Of a stretch of DNA of 64,000 nucleotides, positions 10,190 through 19,769 are shown one piece after another. Location of the stretch: positions 62,001 to 126,000 of the forward strand of contig CAJNDS010000310.1 in NCBI GenBank assembly GCA_905221605.1. Reading direction: 5' to 3'. The notes under the pieces were generated by a model. It was not told where the DNA came from. It searched no databases and saw only the letters and a program-made list of their open reading frames with translations. How positions within the stretch are numbered: position 1 is the stretch's first letter; every line of letters starts with the position of its first letter. The position numbers and the translations under genes were made by a program. This DNA is from Symbiodinium natans (lineage: Eukaryota > Sar > Dinophyceae > Suessiales > Symbiodiniaceae).

Positions 10190-10860
10190 TGTAACTTTTC
10201 ACATGCGTCCGAAAGGCAAAAGCATAACCACAAACGCTGTTCTCATTCTGAAGAAGCAAATGATAATTCAGAATACCAAGTATTTGGCATAAACAAGGGA
10301 AGAACAACATCTAGCCATCTAGCTCTTCCGAGATGAAGAAGTAGCAGCAGCAAATAACAAATGCAAATGATACACCGAGTGAAGATAACATAAGCTATCT
10401 AGAATATTTTCTCAATGTAAAGAAGAAACCCGGTCCCGCACTTAGAGAGTTTCAACCTCCCTACCCTCAGGACTCAAGATTCAAGATTCCCTTAGAGGTA
10501 GGATTCATTCCCCCTTCCCTACAAGCAGGATCATAGATGGAATGTAGATGGCATAATCCCACGAAGCATTATCCCGCTCATGGCCTCAGAGAGAATACTA
10601 CTGATAGTAAGAGTCCGGAAAATCGGAGATTCTACAGTTCCAAAAATTTGCAGGATTTTTAATACGCTCTATCAGTTATGCTCGGGGGAAATACAGTTGT
10701 GAGCCAAGATAGCCCAGTACACTCAAAATACGTGAAAAAGTGACAGCATATTCGCACTCTGTTTATGAACAGGCGTGTTCTGCAACATCCGTGCTATAGG
10801 AGTACGTAAGTAGTCTCTTCCTTCCTTCCTTCACACAAGAAAGGGTTGCCGAAGTCAGTT
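10190..10860. other. AT-richer stretch without coding frames
   Basis: About 670 bases with no useful open frame on either strand and a visibly higher A+T content than the surroundings. It probably is a long intron of the Piezo-type gene. Short direct repeats (CAAGATTC at about 10469-10485, TTCC units at about 10820) are the only structure seen. Confidence 0.5.
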
Positions 10861-11047
10861 GTTGTGTGACACTAGGCTCTCACAATTGCATCCCGGGTCC
10901 GCTCCCTGTGCACTGCTCACCACTTTGGGCATGGGCACCCGCAGCTTGTTGGACAATGTGCACACAACCCATCAATGTGGGAAGAAAGTCACCAAGGCAT
11001 TCGTCCTCTGAGTGTCCTGATTCCGAAAAAAACGCACACTCACTTTT

Positions 11048-11299
11048 TCAACCCTGCTCTGTGTCCTCCCTATCATCGTCCGTGTCGGTGTCGCTAGGGT
11101 GTTGGTGGTGCTCCGATGGGTCGGTCTGTCTGCCTTCTCGGTCTCGGTGTGCTCTGCGGCGACGAGGGCGCGATCCTCTGGATTTGCTCCCGGAGGAATT
11201 CTTCCTCGGGGCTGCCCCCTTCGGTTGCTCAGTTCCATGTCGATGCGGGTGGAGGTCTGGCGGGTTCGCTAGGCGGATTACGCCACTCGTGCAACCCAT
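11048..11299 (-). CDS. Charged linker exon of the Piezo-type gene
   Basis: The minus frame encodes a highly charged, low-hydrophobicity segment: APRKNSSGSKSRGSRPRRRR, then acidic DPSEHHQHPSDTDTDDDRED. Such basic-then-acidic tracts are common in cytoplasmic loops of large channels. The other frames here have poor composition. Exon ends are not resolved; assignment to the Piezo-type gene is positional. Confidence 0.42.
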   Translation of the reverse strand: MGCTSGVIRLANPPDLHPHRHGTEQPKGAAPRKNSSGSKSRGSRPRRRRAHRDREGRQTDPSEHHQHPSDTDTDDDREDTEQG

Positions 11300-11354
11300 G
11301 TTGCAGCAGCTACGCGCTTCTTCGATTCTGACTAATTTTTTTCGGTGGATCTAC

Positions 11355-11684
11355 TCATGAGGCACGCATATGCCAACAATCTGCACAGGTGCCACCAAGA
11401 TGAACCAGATCGAGCACAAGTAGCCGGGCGACCGGGAGAATAGGGTCATTAGGGCAAACAGTTTTGGCTGCTCCTGTGGAAGACACGTTGTTTCGGAATG
11501 AGACAACGAACTGCAACAGCTTGCTGAGATGAGGCTCGCCGATGAAGAGCATGTCGTCCAAGCATGCTTGCAGCAGACCAGCCAGGTACGGGAAGTCCCA
11601 GGCACTGGTGCTGGAGTCGTCCTCTTCCCTCGGTGCTTCCCTGCTGGGAGCCTTGGATTTGCCATCGTAGCTGCACCGTGGCAC
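11355..11684 (-). CDS. Exon(s) of the Piezo-type gene, helical segment
   Basis: The minus frame encodes an acidic lead (KAPSREAPREEDDSSTSAWD) followed by FPYLAGLLQACLDDMLFIGE and LSKLLQFVVSFRNNVSSTG. After about 11475 a second frame offers a better membrane segment, SPGYLCSIWFILVAPVQIVG, so a short intron or an alternative frame is likely there. Composition is convincing for coding; the family is assumed from position. Confidence 0.5.
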   Translation of the reverse strand: MPRCSYDGKSKAPSREAPREEDDSSTSAWDFPYLAGLLQACLDDMLFIGEPHLSKLLQFVVSFRNNVSSTGAAKTVCPNDPILPVARLLVLDLVHLGGTCADCWHMRAS

Positions 11685-11863
11685 TTCTGCACATGCTCAA
11701 GGCTTTGGGTCCTTTTGCTGCAAGGCACGTCCGATGCAAAGGAGGCCACGGTAGCAAAGCGCGCCCGCCTGTCACTTTTGTCAGAGGTCTGTGGCCTTGG
11801 CAAATCCAGCGCATGACATCACGCTGTGTCACTGCCTGTGCTGGGCACTCTCAAAGCCGCTTT

Positions 11864-12376
11864 TCAGGCAGGTGTCTCAGGTGTCTCGTCAGCCGTCTCC
11901 GACGTCACGCCTTTGACAGATTGCCTGGCAGAGGTGCTTGTCATGTGCTTTTCTGAACCCAAGCCACGACCAAAGCCCACTGGCCCTACTCGCACAGGGC
12001 CTGTCTTGTGCTTGAGACGAATTTCGGCTCTGCGTGGCGGCTGTCGGCATGGAGCGCAATTCAACCTGCTGACATCTTCGCTGGCACCGAGTAGGCATGA
12101 CGAGAGGGCTGGGCTGAAACATGCTGAAACTGAACCCATAGAACTTACATTTACGTCGGCCCATCAAGAATAGCATCTCTGGCACCTCGGCGGGACGATC
12201 ATCTTCCTGACGGACGCAAAAAAAGTACAAGTACATCGGCTCGCTTCCCTGCCGACACAGGGCACAGGCATGTCAGGCCTTCAGCATAGACAAAACCATG
12301 CTGCGGCATTCTTGGAGCAAGCGCTGCTTGGCAGCTGCTTCCTCTGCGAAGGTGATCATCTTCAGCTTGCGCAGAT
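11864..12376 (-). CDS. Exons of the Piezo-type gene: coiled, charged segments
   Basis: Three minus-strand pieces look coding. At about 12277-12376, KMITFAEEAAAKQRLLQECR is a helical, coiled-coil-like segment. At about 12100-12236, MYLYFFCVRQEDDRPAEVPE continues into MLFLMGRRKCKFYGFSFSMF. At about 11870-12040 a basic, Ser/Thr-rich linker includes RRAEIRLKHKTGPVRVGPVG. The order suits a cytoplasmic helical region between membrane bundles. Splice junctions were not resolved, and no motif unique to Piezo was found in this part. Confidence 0.45.
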
Positions 12377-12845
12377 ATCTGGCACAGCATCGCGAGAAAA
12401 CCCAAAATGCACCCACCTCTGAGCACTTCCAAGCCGCCACCCAATCTACACACGTCTTGACGTTTTCGTCTCAAGCTCAAACTGGGGGGATTTTCGTACA
12501 AAGTCGTTCAAAGCATGCACACAAGCATATATGAAGTTATCTAAGGCAGGATTCTCAGTACGAGCATTCCCAAAAGACACAAAGCGTATATACCAATCAA
12601 CATTCCTAATGCAAGACTTACCTGCTACAAGAAGCTTCAAAAAATGCCTACTTCACACAAGTTATATGGAACCAAGTTATATGGCAACAATTTGCGCTGT
12701 CACCCTTTTGAAACCGGACTTGCCGACTGCCACCGCAATCCAGGCTCACTACTATTGAGCGAGGAAAGCAAATCTGCCAAACCTTTGTTTGCCGCCTATC
12801 CGTGTTCTAAACCCCTGTCTGGCCCCTTGAACCATCTGAAAAATC

Positions 12846-12877
12846 CTAAACTACACTAAACTAAACTAAACTAAACC
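12846..12877. repeat. ACTAA pentanucleotide repeat
   Basis: A short run of CTAAA/ACTAA units lies in a presumed intron. Confidence 0.8.
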
Positions 12878-13479
12878 GAGCACGACGCCACAGAAACACG
12901 CTTACCCATGCTTAGGAACTGCATCGACATGTTCCAAGACACAGAAAACATCAGAAAACCTACTTCCTCGCCATGACTGCACCGCGACACTCGCGAACGC
13001 TCGGTGGACATTTTCGCCTCAACTCCTACGGCTGTACTACTGTACAGTCACAGGGCACACAATACGAGACTTAATGTTGACCTCGTATATGTGGAATAGG
13101 GCATTGCACAACTCCACTTGGCCAGGCTTTCTGGTGCTAATAATGATTCTCTGATGATCATCATCATCATCATACTTGATAATATTTTTAAGTGAATTAC
13201 TATATACAAACCACACCGGCTTGGGCTTCGACTCGCGCACTCGCACACAGCAGGCAAGGCAACGGAAAGTGTCTAGAATTTCAAGTCCACACCTCTCCAT
13301 TTATGGAGCTAAGGGCCTACATCCTCTGGCTGACTTAACTGAGGCCATGTTCGGGGTACATAAACTCTTGAGCGACTCCTGTAGGCCTGCGATACAAGTA
13401 GTCAACCACGCACTTGTCCACCCAGGCTTGCGCATGAAGCCTGTCAGAGCTTCAGATGTTGCCATGACGTTCGCAGCCA

Positions 13480-13788
13480 TGATCTTTTTGCAGCCCGTTC
13501 TTGAAACTCATGGTGACTAAACACTGCAAGAGCTCCTCAGCTTCTCGGCTCTTGGGCGCCCACAAACGACTAATGCAGGCCAGATGATGTAAAATGATGT
13601 AGGAGGATGTAAGGTCCGACCCCATGCAAGTCACTGTCATTGTAGATACCTTCATGGCTGGGCCTCTGCTGCGGAGTCAGGGCATCAAGAATCCGCTCAT
13701 CTCCTTGTGACGCCGTGGTGAACTCCTCGAGCAGGCTCCGCACCTTAGGAGGCAGTGGCACTAACATGCACTGGCAGCCCACTGCCAA
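13480..13788 (-). CDS. Two probable exons of the Piezo-type gene
   Basis: About 13640-13788 encodes VPLPPKVRSLLEEFTTASQG followed by DERILDALTPQQRPSHEG. About 13480-13575, in a different frame, encodes SRLWAPKSREAEELLQCLVT. Both have strong protein-like composition and are separated by an A/T-rich, GATGTA-repetitive stretch that looks intronic. Amphipathic, charged helices suit a cytoplasmic linker. Assignment is by position between better supported exons. Confidence 0.5.
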
Positions 13789-14169
13789 CTCACTGGCGCA
13801 AGCTAGATTGCTTCAGCTAGAAAACTTGCTTCAGCTGCACTTGCAGCGGTTTTGAGATCCCTGCCAGCTGTTCTTGAACGCCGCCCTGCAGGCAAATGTG
13901 CTCGACGCGCGCGGCTGATTGATTTGCCTCCTCCTCGGGTCAACACATACCGAAGCCAACAACTAGGCGGGGAGTGGTCTCAGACTCACGACTCGTGAAG
14001 GATTTGCATGCGCCTCTTCTTCAGTGAAAGCTGCGCGCTGGCCATCCCATATGGACCGTAAACTATTGAGGTGATCGGTCAGCCTGGACAGCTTGTTCAA
14101 GAGCACCTGTGGCAACACAGGCTCACATCGCTATGTCCGCTATGAGACTGCACGCTCGTCCGCAGTGCT

Positions 14170-14425
14170 TGATGCCCCCAGCTCTGAGAGCTTTCCATCC
14201 CACCTGTCGCTTCGTGTCCCACATAGAGATTTGCATCTGCCTACTCGCCGCCAGCTTCTCAGCGTACCACTCCGCACGGAAGTCAAGATGCTCCTTCCTC
14301 TTCTCAAAGTGGCGTCGAAGCTCCGCGTGCCATCGTACCAGGAGGATCCTTTGGACGAGGCAGGCCGTGAAGACAACCCAGTGGATGAGATCTTGAGCGC
14401 CCATGTCTTCACCCGTCTTCATCAT
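14170..14425 (-). CDS. Exon of the Piezo-type gene: membrane helix plus long basic helix
   Basis: The minus frame encodes AQDLIHWVVFTACLVQRILL, a membrane helix, followed directly by a long amphipathic basic stretch (AELRRHFEKRKEHLDFRAEW, then YAEKLAASRQMQISMWDTKR). This is among the most convincing coding composition in the region. A membrane helix leading into a charged cytoplasmic helix is typical of Piezo blade repeats, though not exclusive to them. Confidence 0.58.
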
Positions 14426-14455
14426 TCCAAGGCCTTAGGGCTTTAGGGGGGGCTC

Positions 14456-15257
14456 TTACGGAAGATCATATTTGCTGAAAGAGGAGTTCAGCGAGTTCTC
14501 AGCGAGTTCAGTCTCAGAAGCAAAGATATGCAAAGGTTCTGCCTCAAGATCTGACTTCCGAGCCACTCTGAAACAGTGCCCCCAACCTCCACTCATCGCT
14601 AGCCGAGGCCATGTCGGATACCGACCCCGAATGGAATAGATAATGGCACTGGCCCCTGGAAACAAATCTGGAACTGTGGGGTGAAGGACCTTCCACAGCC
14701 CCAGGCAGCTTCATTGGGTGCGGGCACGGGAAAATTGGAGACTGACTAACGGTCAGCGCCAGGATAACAATCATGTTGAAAATGCCAATGGCCTGTGCCG
14801 GCCATTGAAGTGCCTTGACAGGGTCGTAATACAAGGTGGCGTTGCTTGCCGAGCTCGCGCTAACCAAGGTAAACCACAGATACCCCATCTGGACCACATT
14901 GAAGTAGGGTTGCAGCGCAAAAGCTGCCAGCAGGGTGACAGAAGTGAAGATAGTGCAAATCAGGAGAAAAACGAGCTTCAGGCTTTCGCTCCTGACGTTG
15001 GCAATGCTCCCGACTTGTCTCACCTGTTCTCGGACCGATCGGACTCGGTCGCTTAAAGTCCTCCTCCACTGCGGCCTTTCGAGCTGTGACTGCGCAAACT
15101 GTGGTCTTTGGGGGCGGGGCGGCGATGTTGTCCACTGCTGCTCTGCTCGCAGCACCCAACATAAAGCGAACAGGATCAAGAAAGAGGGGACGGACAGGCC
15201 ATGATCAATGCAAAGCCAGTTCACGAAGTCTCTTCCGCAACGCTCCCGCTGTGTCAT
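14456..15257 (-). CDS. Exons of the Piezo-type gene: membrane block
   Basis: From about 15257 to 14710 the minus frame encodes a charged lead (RRTLSDRVRSVREQVRQVGS), a membrane helix (LKLVFLLICTIFTSVTLLAA), a second hydrophobic stretch (VVQMGYLWFTLVSASSASNA) and a third (IGIFNMIVILALTVSQSPIF) followed by PCPHP. A hydrophobic helix ending in a QxPxxPCP-like turn is seen in Piezo N-terminal blades. A further coding-like piece at about 14456-14580, in another frame, encodes EPLHIFASETELAENSLNSS. Junctions are unresolved. Confidence 0.6.
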
Positions 15258-15309
15258 ACATGCCTGAACATTCAGCCCGAAACATCCGAGATGAAAGTCT
15301 CAACAACGT

Positions 15310-15576
15310 CTAGCACAGTCTAGCACAGTCTAGCACGTGGTTGGGCACAGGATTTTCCTCAATGCTCAAACAAGGGGCAGGAGTGCCGGGTATGCACGGC
15401 TTGCCTTCCAAATCCCGGGCTAAGTCTGGCTCCCAGGGATCATAATTCTGGCAGGCACTCCACCCTGCGATGGTTTCCGGCCCGGGCTTCGGACTTCCCA
15501 TTCCAGGAGGTAGCCAAAGTTCAATGCAAACTTCACAGAGCAAGCTTAAGAAGAGGCCAGCTGACATCACCTGCAT
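15310..15576 (-). CDS. Exon of the Piezo-type gene: extracytoplasmic loop
   Basis: The minus frame encodes a short hydrophobic start (SAGLFLSLLCEVCIELWLPP) followed by a Pro/Cys/Asp-rich segment (ACQNYDPWEPDLARDLEGKP, CLSIEENPVPN). The composition suits an exposed loop after a helix. Three tandem TCTAGCACAG units (15309-15337) lie at the 3' edge of the frame and probably mark intron sequence. Confidence 0.5.
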   Translation of the reverse strand: MQVMSAGLFLSLLCEVCIELWLPPGMGSPKPGPETIAGWSACQNYDPWEPDLARDLEGKPCIPGTPAPCLSIEENPVPNHVLDCARLC

Positions 15577-15589
15577 TCACTCTGTATCG

Positions 15590-15922
15590 TGTCCTACTTC
15601 TTCGATGTCTGAAAGCAATTTTATGCCACGCCTTCATCCATAGCTTGGCCCGATCAGACAATCTGGCTTCTGTTGGTGGGTAAACCAAATCACCGCTCAA
15701 GTAGAAAGCAGCCACGCAGAACAAAGGCAGCAAACCTTGCATGGGTGCGTGGGCTACCCATTGGGATGTTCCCCCTGTCTTTGATAGGGGTGGGTTATAG
15801 TACCCCCTATTATAATCCTTCGGAAGGACTGTTAGTATAAGGGGGAACATCCCAAGGTATCCCAAGCTACCCACCATACATAGGTTTAGCCACGTTGAGC
15901 TGCGTTTCTGCCTATGCGGCAA
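15590..15922 (-). CDS. Exon of the Piezo-type gene interrupted by a small TIR element
   Basis: On the 3' side of the element the minus strand encodes HAPMQGLLPLFCVAAFYLSG, then DLVYPPTEARLSDRAKLWMK, a helix followed by a charged segment. On the 5' side the frame reads SSTWLNLCMVG. Splicing from a GT in one copy of the target duplication (exon end at 15871) to an AG in the other (exon resuming at 15753) would remove 117 bases and join the parts in frame as LCMV-AHAP. This junction is proposed, not observed. Confidence 0.5.
15761..15865. mobile_element. Small TIR element (MITE or introner-like), 105 bp
   Basis: The left end TTGGGATGTTCCCCCT (15761-15776) is repeated inverted at 15840-15855. 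The right side carries an extra 10 bp, GGTATCCCAA (15856-15865), so both outer ends read TTGGGAT inward. Perfect 8-bp duplications GCTACCCA flank it at 15753-15760 and 15866-15873. It has no coding capacity. On the minus strand the duplication reads TGGGTAGC and thus contains both GT and AG. Confidence 0.88.
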
Positions 15923-15948
15923 GTGTTTCCTGGCCTACGTTCACAGTC

Positions 15949-16480
15949 TTAAACAGCCAAAGGCTCAAATGCCTTTCCATGTGCAAAAGAGCAGCACCAA
16001 ACTGTTTGCTCTACTGTGGCAACAAACACGATGGCAATCGCAGCCAGCTGCGGTGCTGCCAGCAGTAGCATTTTCAGCTCTGTCACGGGGTCCAGCTGTG
16101 ACCTGCAGCACAAGACTCTTCGACTGGAAGAACAGCTGGGGTGCAACTCGACACCCTTGCAGCCATCGTTCCGTGGCTGCCGGCAACGAAGCGCAGAGTG
16201 TGTGCGCGCCTCAAGGCATCCTGCCATGCTTCTGGGAGATCTTCGCCTGGGGGCCAAGAGAAATTCAACAAACTGCCAAAGCCCACCAGATTGAAACTAT
16301 ACATCAGGTCCAACCCATTAACCTGTTCTTATGTCGCACTATGAGCAATTGCACGAACACCTGGGAACAGAGCCAGATGCTTCTGGCTGACAAACAAACA
16401 AGAAACCACAGCACGTATGAACCCGGTCGACTGCAGCACAAAAAGAGCCCATTGCCAAAAGCATTTTCGGGTTCCGCGAT
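15949..16480 (-). CDS. Exons of the Piezo-type gene: membrane segments
   Basis: Three coding-like minus-strand pieces occur. About 15955-16080 encodes LLLAAPQLAAIAIVFVATVE, a membrane helix. About 16160-16310 encodes MYSFNLVGFGSLLNFSWPPG followed by DLPEAWQDALRRAHTLRFVA. About 16350-16480 encodes NPKMLLAMGSFCAAVDRVHT and a Cys-rich continuation. They lie between stronger exons in the same direction. Junctions are not resolved, and assignment to the Piezo-type gene is positional. Confidence 0.48.
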
Positions 16481-16892
16481 AGTAGATGCCTACAAAAGTC
16501 GCGCTTCTTGTTGTCTTTAGGGCAGTGATCCTCAGTTGCCGCTTGGGGTCGCAACTGGTTTGATTGTGTAACCAACTTTCGAGTGACCGTTGTGAGGTTG
16601 CTCATGCCAGCCTGACAGGTTAGCCTTACAAGCCTGTCAGAGACCCAGGGTCGCTGATGGCCATAAATTTTGCAACATCCACACCCAAACCCCCTCATCA
16701 GCTTGCAAGCCCCTCCAGAACAACTTTGGAATCGCTGACGCTTCGCCCTGCACCAGTTCAATCAGACTATGCTGCGGATTAGCGGCCTACTGAAGTGCTC
16801 AATGAACTTTAGACTGCTTGAGTCTCCAGTGATGGAGTGTGAAAGCATGACGCACAGTCCTTCGAGACTGACCTGTTGTCAAGCGTGCACAA

Positions 16893-16907
16893 GTAAGTGT
16901 GTGTGTG

Positions 16908-16943
<36 letters not shown>

Positions 16944-17215
16944 GGTACGTAAGTAATTAAGTGTGTGTGTGTGGCTCTGTGTGTGCATGCGTCTCTGTGC
17001 GTGTGTCTCTGTGCGTGTGTCTCTGTGCGTGTGTCTCTGTGCGTGTGCGTGCGTGCGTGTGCGTGTGTGTGCGCATGCGCGCGTGCGTGCGTTTGTTTCT
17101 TTGTGTCTGTGTCTCCATGTATTCATGTCTCTGTGTCTCTGTGTCTGCGCATGCGTGCGTGCATGCATGCATGCGTGCGGGCGTGGGCGTGGGTGTAGGC
17201 GCGGGCGTCCGTGCG
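16893..17215. repeat. GT / GTAA / TGTGCGTG microsatellite complex
   Basis: A (GT)n run, then (GTAA)n, then a long imperfect TGTGCGTGTGTCTC and GCGTGCGTGTG tract ending in ATGC and GGGCGT units. It keeps Val/Cys-rich frames open on plus and Thr/His-rich frames open on minus. These are repeat artefacts. Confidence 0.95.
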
Positions 17216-17378
17216 GGCAGCCTCTCAAAAAAGAAACAGAGAACGCGAAAAACCTCGGTCACGCAAAAACCTTGTGTTTCCAGCATTCCCCAAAACAACG
17301 ATTCAATCTCTGATGGCTCTTCAACAACTGTAGAGACCGCAGCGAAATGCAGCAAAGAACAAAATTGACGGAAATGTC

Positions 17379-18308
17379 CTATGCGCATGTCATGTAGTGT
17401 TGCCCTTGCCAGGCCACTCTCCGACGGTCGCTGGGAGACTGCGCGGCCGCCTTTCCCCAAAGTGCCCAGTCGTGCTCAATTGTGATCATGACTCGCAAGG
17501 ATGTCCAAGGAACAGATGGGCTTGAGTCACTGTAAGCTTGAGTGGAATTGCCGCTAAATTGAAGCACGGCTGCGGTTGAAAGAATCGTGGAACAACTTAG
17601 ACGCCTAGTCTCGACCAGATGTGGTCTGCTGTGCAGGCAACAAAATGTCCATGGACAGATAAAAGATGATACAAGCACCATGGAAGCACCATGGACTCTA
17701 AGAGCAAGCAAAGAGCCTTCCAAGGATCCCAAGTCGATGGTCAGCGCTGTTGCAAGGACCCGGGTTGCTCGCGCCCTCGCGTAGTCATCCTTTGCGGCCG
17801 CAGCGTGGAATTGCAGAATGGTGTAGATCTTGGCCAAGATGAGGATGAAGAGCTGTCGACAAACCTGAGCAAGAAAGCTTATAAACGGGCTTGTTTTCCC
17901 ATGTTGCTCTGCAGGTTCCCTCTGCAATCCTCTGCAGGTTCCACCGCTCCACCACGTCCACCTCCCTTCGCCCCTCCCCGAGCGCCAGATGCTGCCAGGA
18001 GTCAACTCCCAAGTCCTTGGCCAAGCCCCAGTAGACCTTGGCCTCCTCCTGTCGAGGCTTTGAAATGGCGGGAGAGAGATCCGATTCTCCGGTACTTTCT
18101 GGCACTTTCCCTCACACGCGGCTCGGCCTCTTGTTCCGGACTCATGAGCACTCACGCAAGTAAGGGGTATCATATGGGGGTCCTCATCAGGCGGCCACCG
18201 GATTAAGTCCAGGTGGGCGAAAAGCTGAGCCACCAAGGCCAAGCCTGGCACTTTGCGGCACACGAGGGTGCGGGCCACGCAGGCATGAAACAAAGTCGGA
18301 AACCGCAC
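17379..18308 (-). CDS. Exons of the Piezo-type gene, N-terminal half
   Basis: Coding-like minus pieces in order are: about 18170-18308, MRFPTLFHACVARTLVCRKV then GLALVAQLFAHLDLIRWPPD; about 17890-18105, in another frame, KPRQEEAKVYWGLAKDLGVD then REVDVVERWNLQRIAEGTCR; and about 17790-17880, VCRQLFILILAKIYTILQFH. Composition is convincing and alternates charged with hydrophobic segments. A further piece near 17400-17550 contains SVPWTSLRVMITIEHDWALW. No diagnostic motif is visible, so the link to Piezo is by position and direction. Confidence 0.48.
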   Translation of the reverse strand: MRFPTLFHACVARTLVCRKVPGLALVAQLFAHLDLIRWPPDEDPHMIPLTCVSAHESGTRGRAACEGKCQKVPENRISLPPFQSLDRRRPRSTGAWPRTWELTPGSIWRSGRGEGRWTWWSGGTCRGLQREPAEQHGKTSPFISFLAQVCRQLFILILAKIYTILQFHAAAAKDDYARARATRVLATALTIDLGSLEGSLLALRVHGASMVLVSSFICPWTFCCLHSRPHLVETRRLSCSTILSTAAVLQFSGNSTQAYSDSSPSVPWTSLRVMITIEHDWALWGKAAAQSPSDRRRVAWQGQHYMTCA

Positions 18309-18370
18309 AGCTGGATTTCAGGAAACAGTACAGACGCAGTCAGGAAGCAGCCCCGCCACATTCAGGAAAC

Positions 18371-18413
18371 ATCCTGAACCCTAAACCCTGAACCCGAGAC
18401 CCTAAACTCTAAT
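18371..18413. repeat. Degenerate telomere-type repeat
   Basis: CCCTAAACCCTGAACCC and CCCTAAACTCTAA form a second short interstitial CCCTAAA patch, flanked by repeated TTCAGGAAACA and GTTTCCTG words (about 18310-18500). Confidence 0.7.
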
Positions 18414-18419
18414 GCTTCG

Positions 18420-19105
18420 GTATTTCCTGTTTCCTGCTGCTCCGTGCTGTTTGCTGACTGCCCCTCGGGTGTTTCCGAGATTTTCCCGGTGAATGTGGCC
18501 TCTGTTTCCTGAATGTTGCTACTCTGGGGGTTGGGGGGCCTTGGGGAGAAGATGACAGCTACAATGCCACAAAGGCTTAAGGCTTGCGTTGGCGGCTATT
18601 CTCCTGGACTTGCTGATTAATGTGGCAAGGCTGAGGCAGAGTTTTGGCACCAGCTTCTGCAGGTGCGTTGCTGAGCGAACAGCTTTCCGAGCACTTATCA
18701 GAGGCCATGTGAACTTCGTGCTTTGCACATTGCCTACAAACCAAAAGGATGGAGGTCTCGGGGCCGGAAGCAGCCAAAGCGTTTTTCTCAAAGCGAAAAA
18801 ACCCGAGACGTGCCCAACTTCGCTTGGAGGAAACAGACATACGTGCTATTGGTTTAGTCAGCTGCGCACAAAGCACTTGCCAGCATTTCGGTGGAATCGA
18901 AAACATGGTGCTCGACAGACTGTTGAGGTATGTTGAGGTCATAAAACGGCTCAGCTCACTCACGGCTGCCCGCATGGACAAACTCGATGCCACACGGGAG
19001 CAGAGCAGAGTTGTGAATTCGTGCTTGTGGAAGGTCTGTTTAGGTGTGCAGAATTTTTGTGTCTAAGCTTAAGCAGAAGCGCCAGCTGCCCCAAATGAGG
19101 TTGTG
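18420..19105. other. Ambiguous stretch, frames open on both strands
   Basis: Both strands carry overlapping frames of moderate quality. The plus frame about 18749-19066 contains MVLDRLLRYVEVIKRLSSLT; the minus frame about 18800-18993 contains RAAVSELSRFMTSTYLNSLS. They overlap and cannot both be real. Since neighbouring exons read minus, the minus piece is the more likely, but neither is called as a gene. Confidence 0.3.
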
Positions 19106-19108
19106 CAT

Positions 19109-19672
19109 TCATGAAGTGGAAGGGGGGGGGGAGCGTAAGTTGCAAGTAGGCAGGAGGATGACGAGCAGTGGCAGTGTGCTTCTGCTTGTTCTTTGAGAGG
19201 GAAGTTCAGCAGATGGGTGACCGTTGTTAGCCAGTTCTGAAAGAAGGCTACCTGCTACTGAACCTTCAGGCGTTCCAGTGATGTCTCCGTCGGCCATACA
19301 GCTTCTGCTTATAGATCTGGGTGGAGCTCCACGCCTATCAACAATTGAGGGCGCGCCTGCACTGGCAGAGAACACGTCGCCCGTCCAGTGCCATGGATTT
19401 CCAACAACAAGCAGCACCAAACAAGAAATGAGCTGCACGGTGCCGACCAGATCCTTGGGGAAAGTCATTACCTCGGGGCAAGACTAGACTTGAATGTTCA
19501 GTAGCCCCATTGCCTGACAATGGAAGGAATGGCCTTGGTCTGCTTGATGTGGGTAGTTGTGGGTAAGTCTAAGCAGCGGGCTAGCAGAAAAACGCCCAGT
19601 ATCAAGACTTCGGAAGACCTCCGCTGGGCAAATTCCAGGAGCTCCGCTCGCTGCGGAATCTCCATGGCTCAC
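19109..19672 (-). CDS. Probable 5' exons of the Piezo-type gene
   Basis: Around 19500-19664 the minus strand reads from an ATG: MEIPQRAELLEFAQRRSSEV followed by a membrane-like LILGVFLLARCLDLP. About 19340-19468 encodes FPKDLVGTVQLISCLVLLVV and a Trp-containing turn, then a Ser/Gly-rich linker to about 19110. These may be the first membrane helices of the long gene, since no convincing minus-strand coding is seen from 20.3 to 21.4 kb. The start codon is a guess. Confidence 0.4.
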
Positions 19673-19769
19673 AACGAGAGGACTGGGAATAACAGGTTTA
19701 TTGCCTTAGGTTCAATCCGGGCTGGCGCGAGCTTACGGCTAGCTATGCTAGCTCAGCTATGCTAGCTCG

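Noticed and set aside
15309-15337. Three TCTAGCACAG units as a CRISPR-like array
   Set aside because: Units are adjacent with no spacers, and the genome is eukaryotic.
16809-17460. Thr/His/Arg and Val/Cys frames around 17 kb
   Set aside because: GT/GCGT microsatellite translation.
19690-19720. T-loop-like word GGTTCAATCC as a tRNA
   Set aside because: No matching acceptor stem or anticodon arm could be drawn around it.
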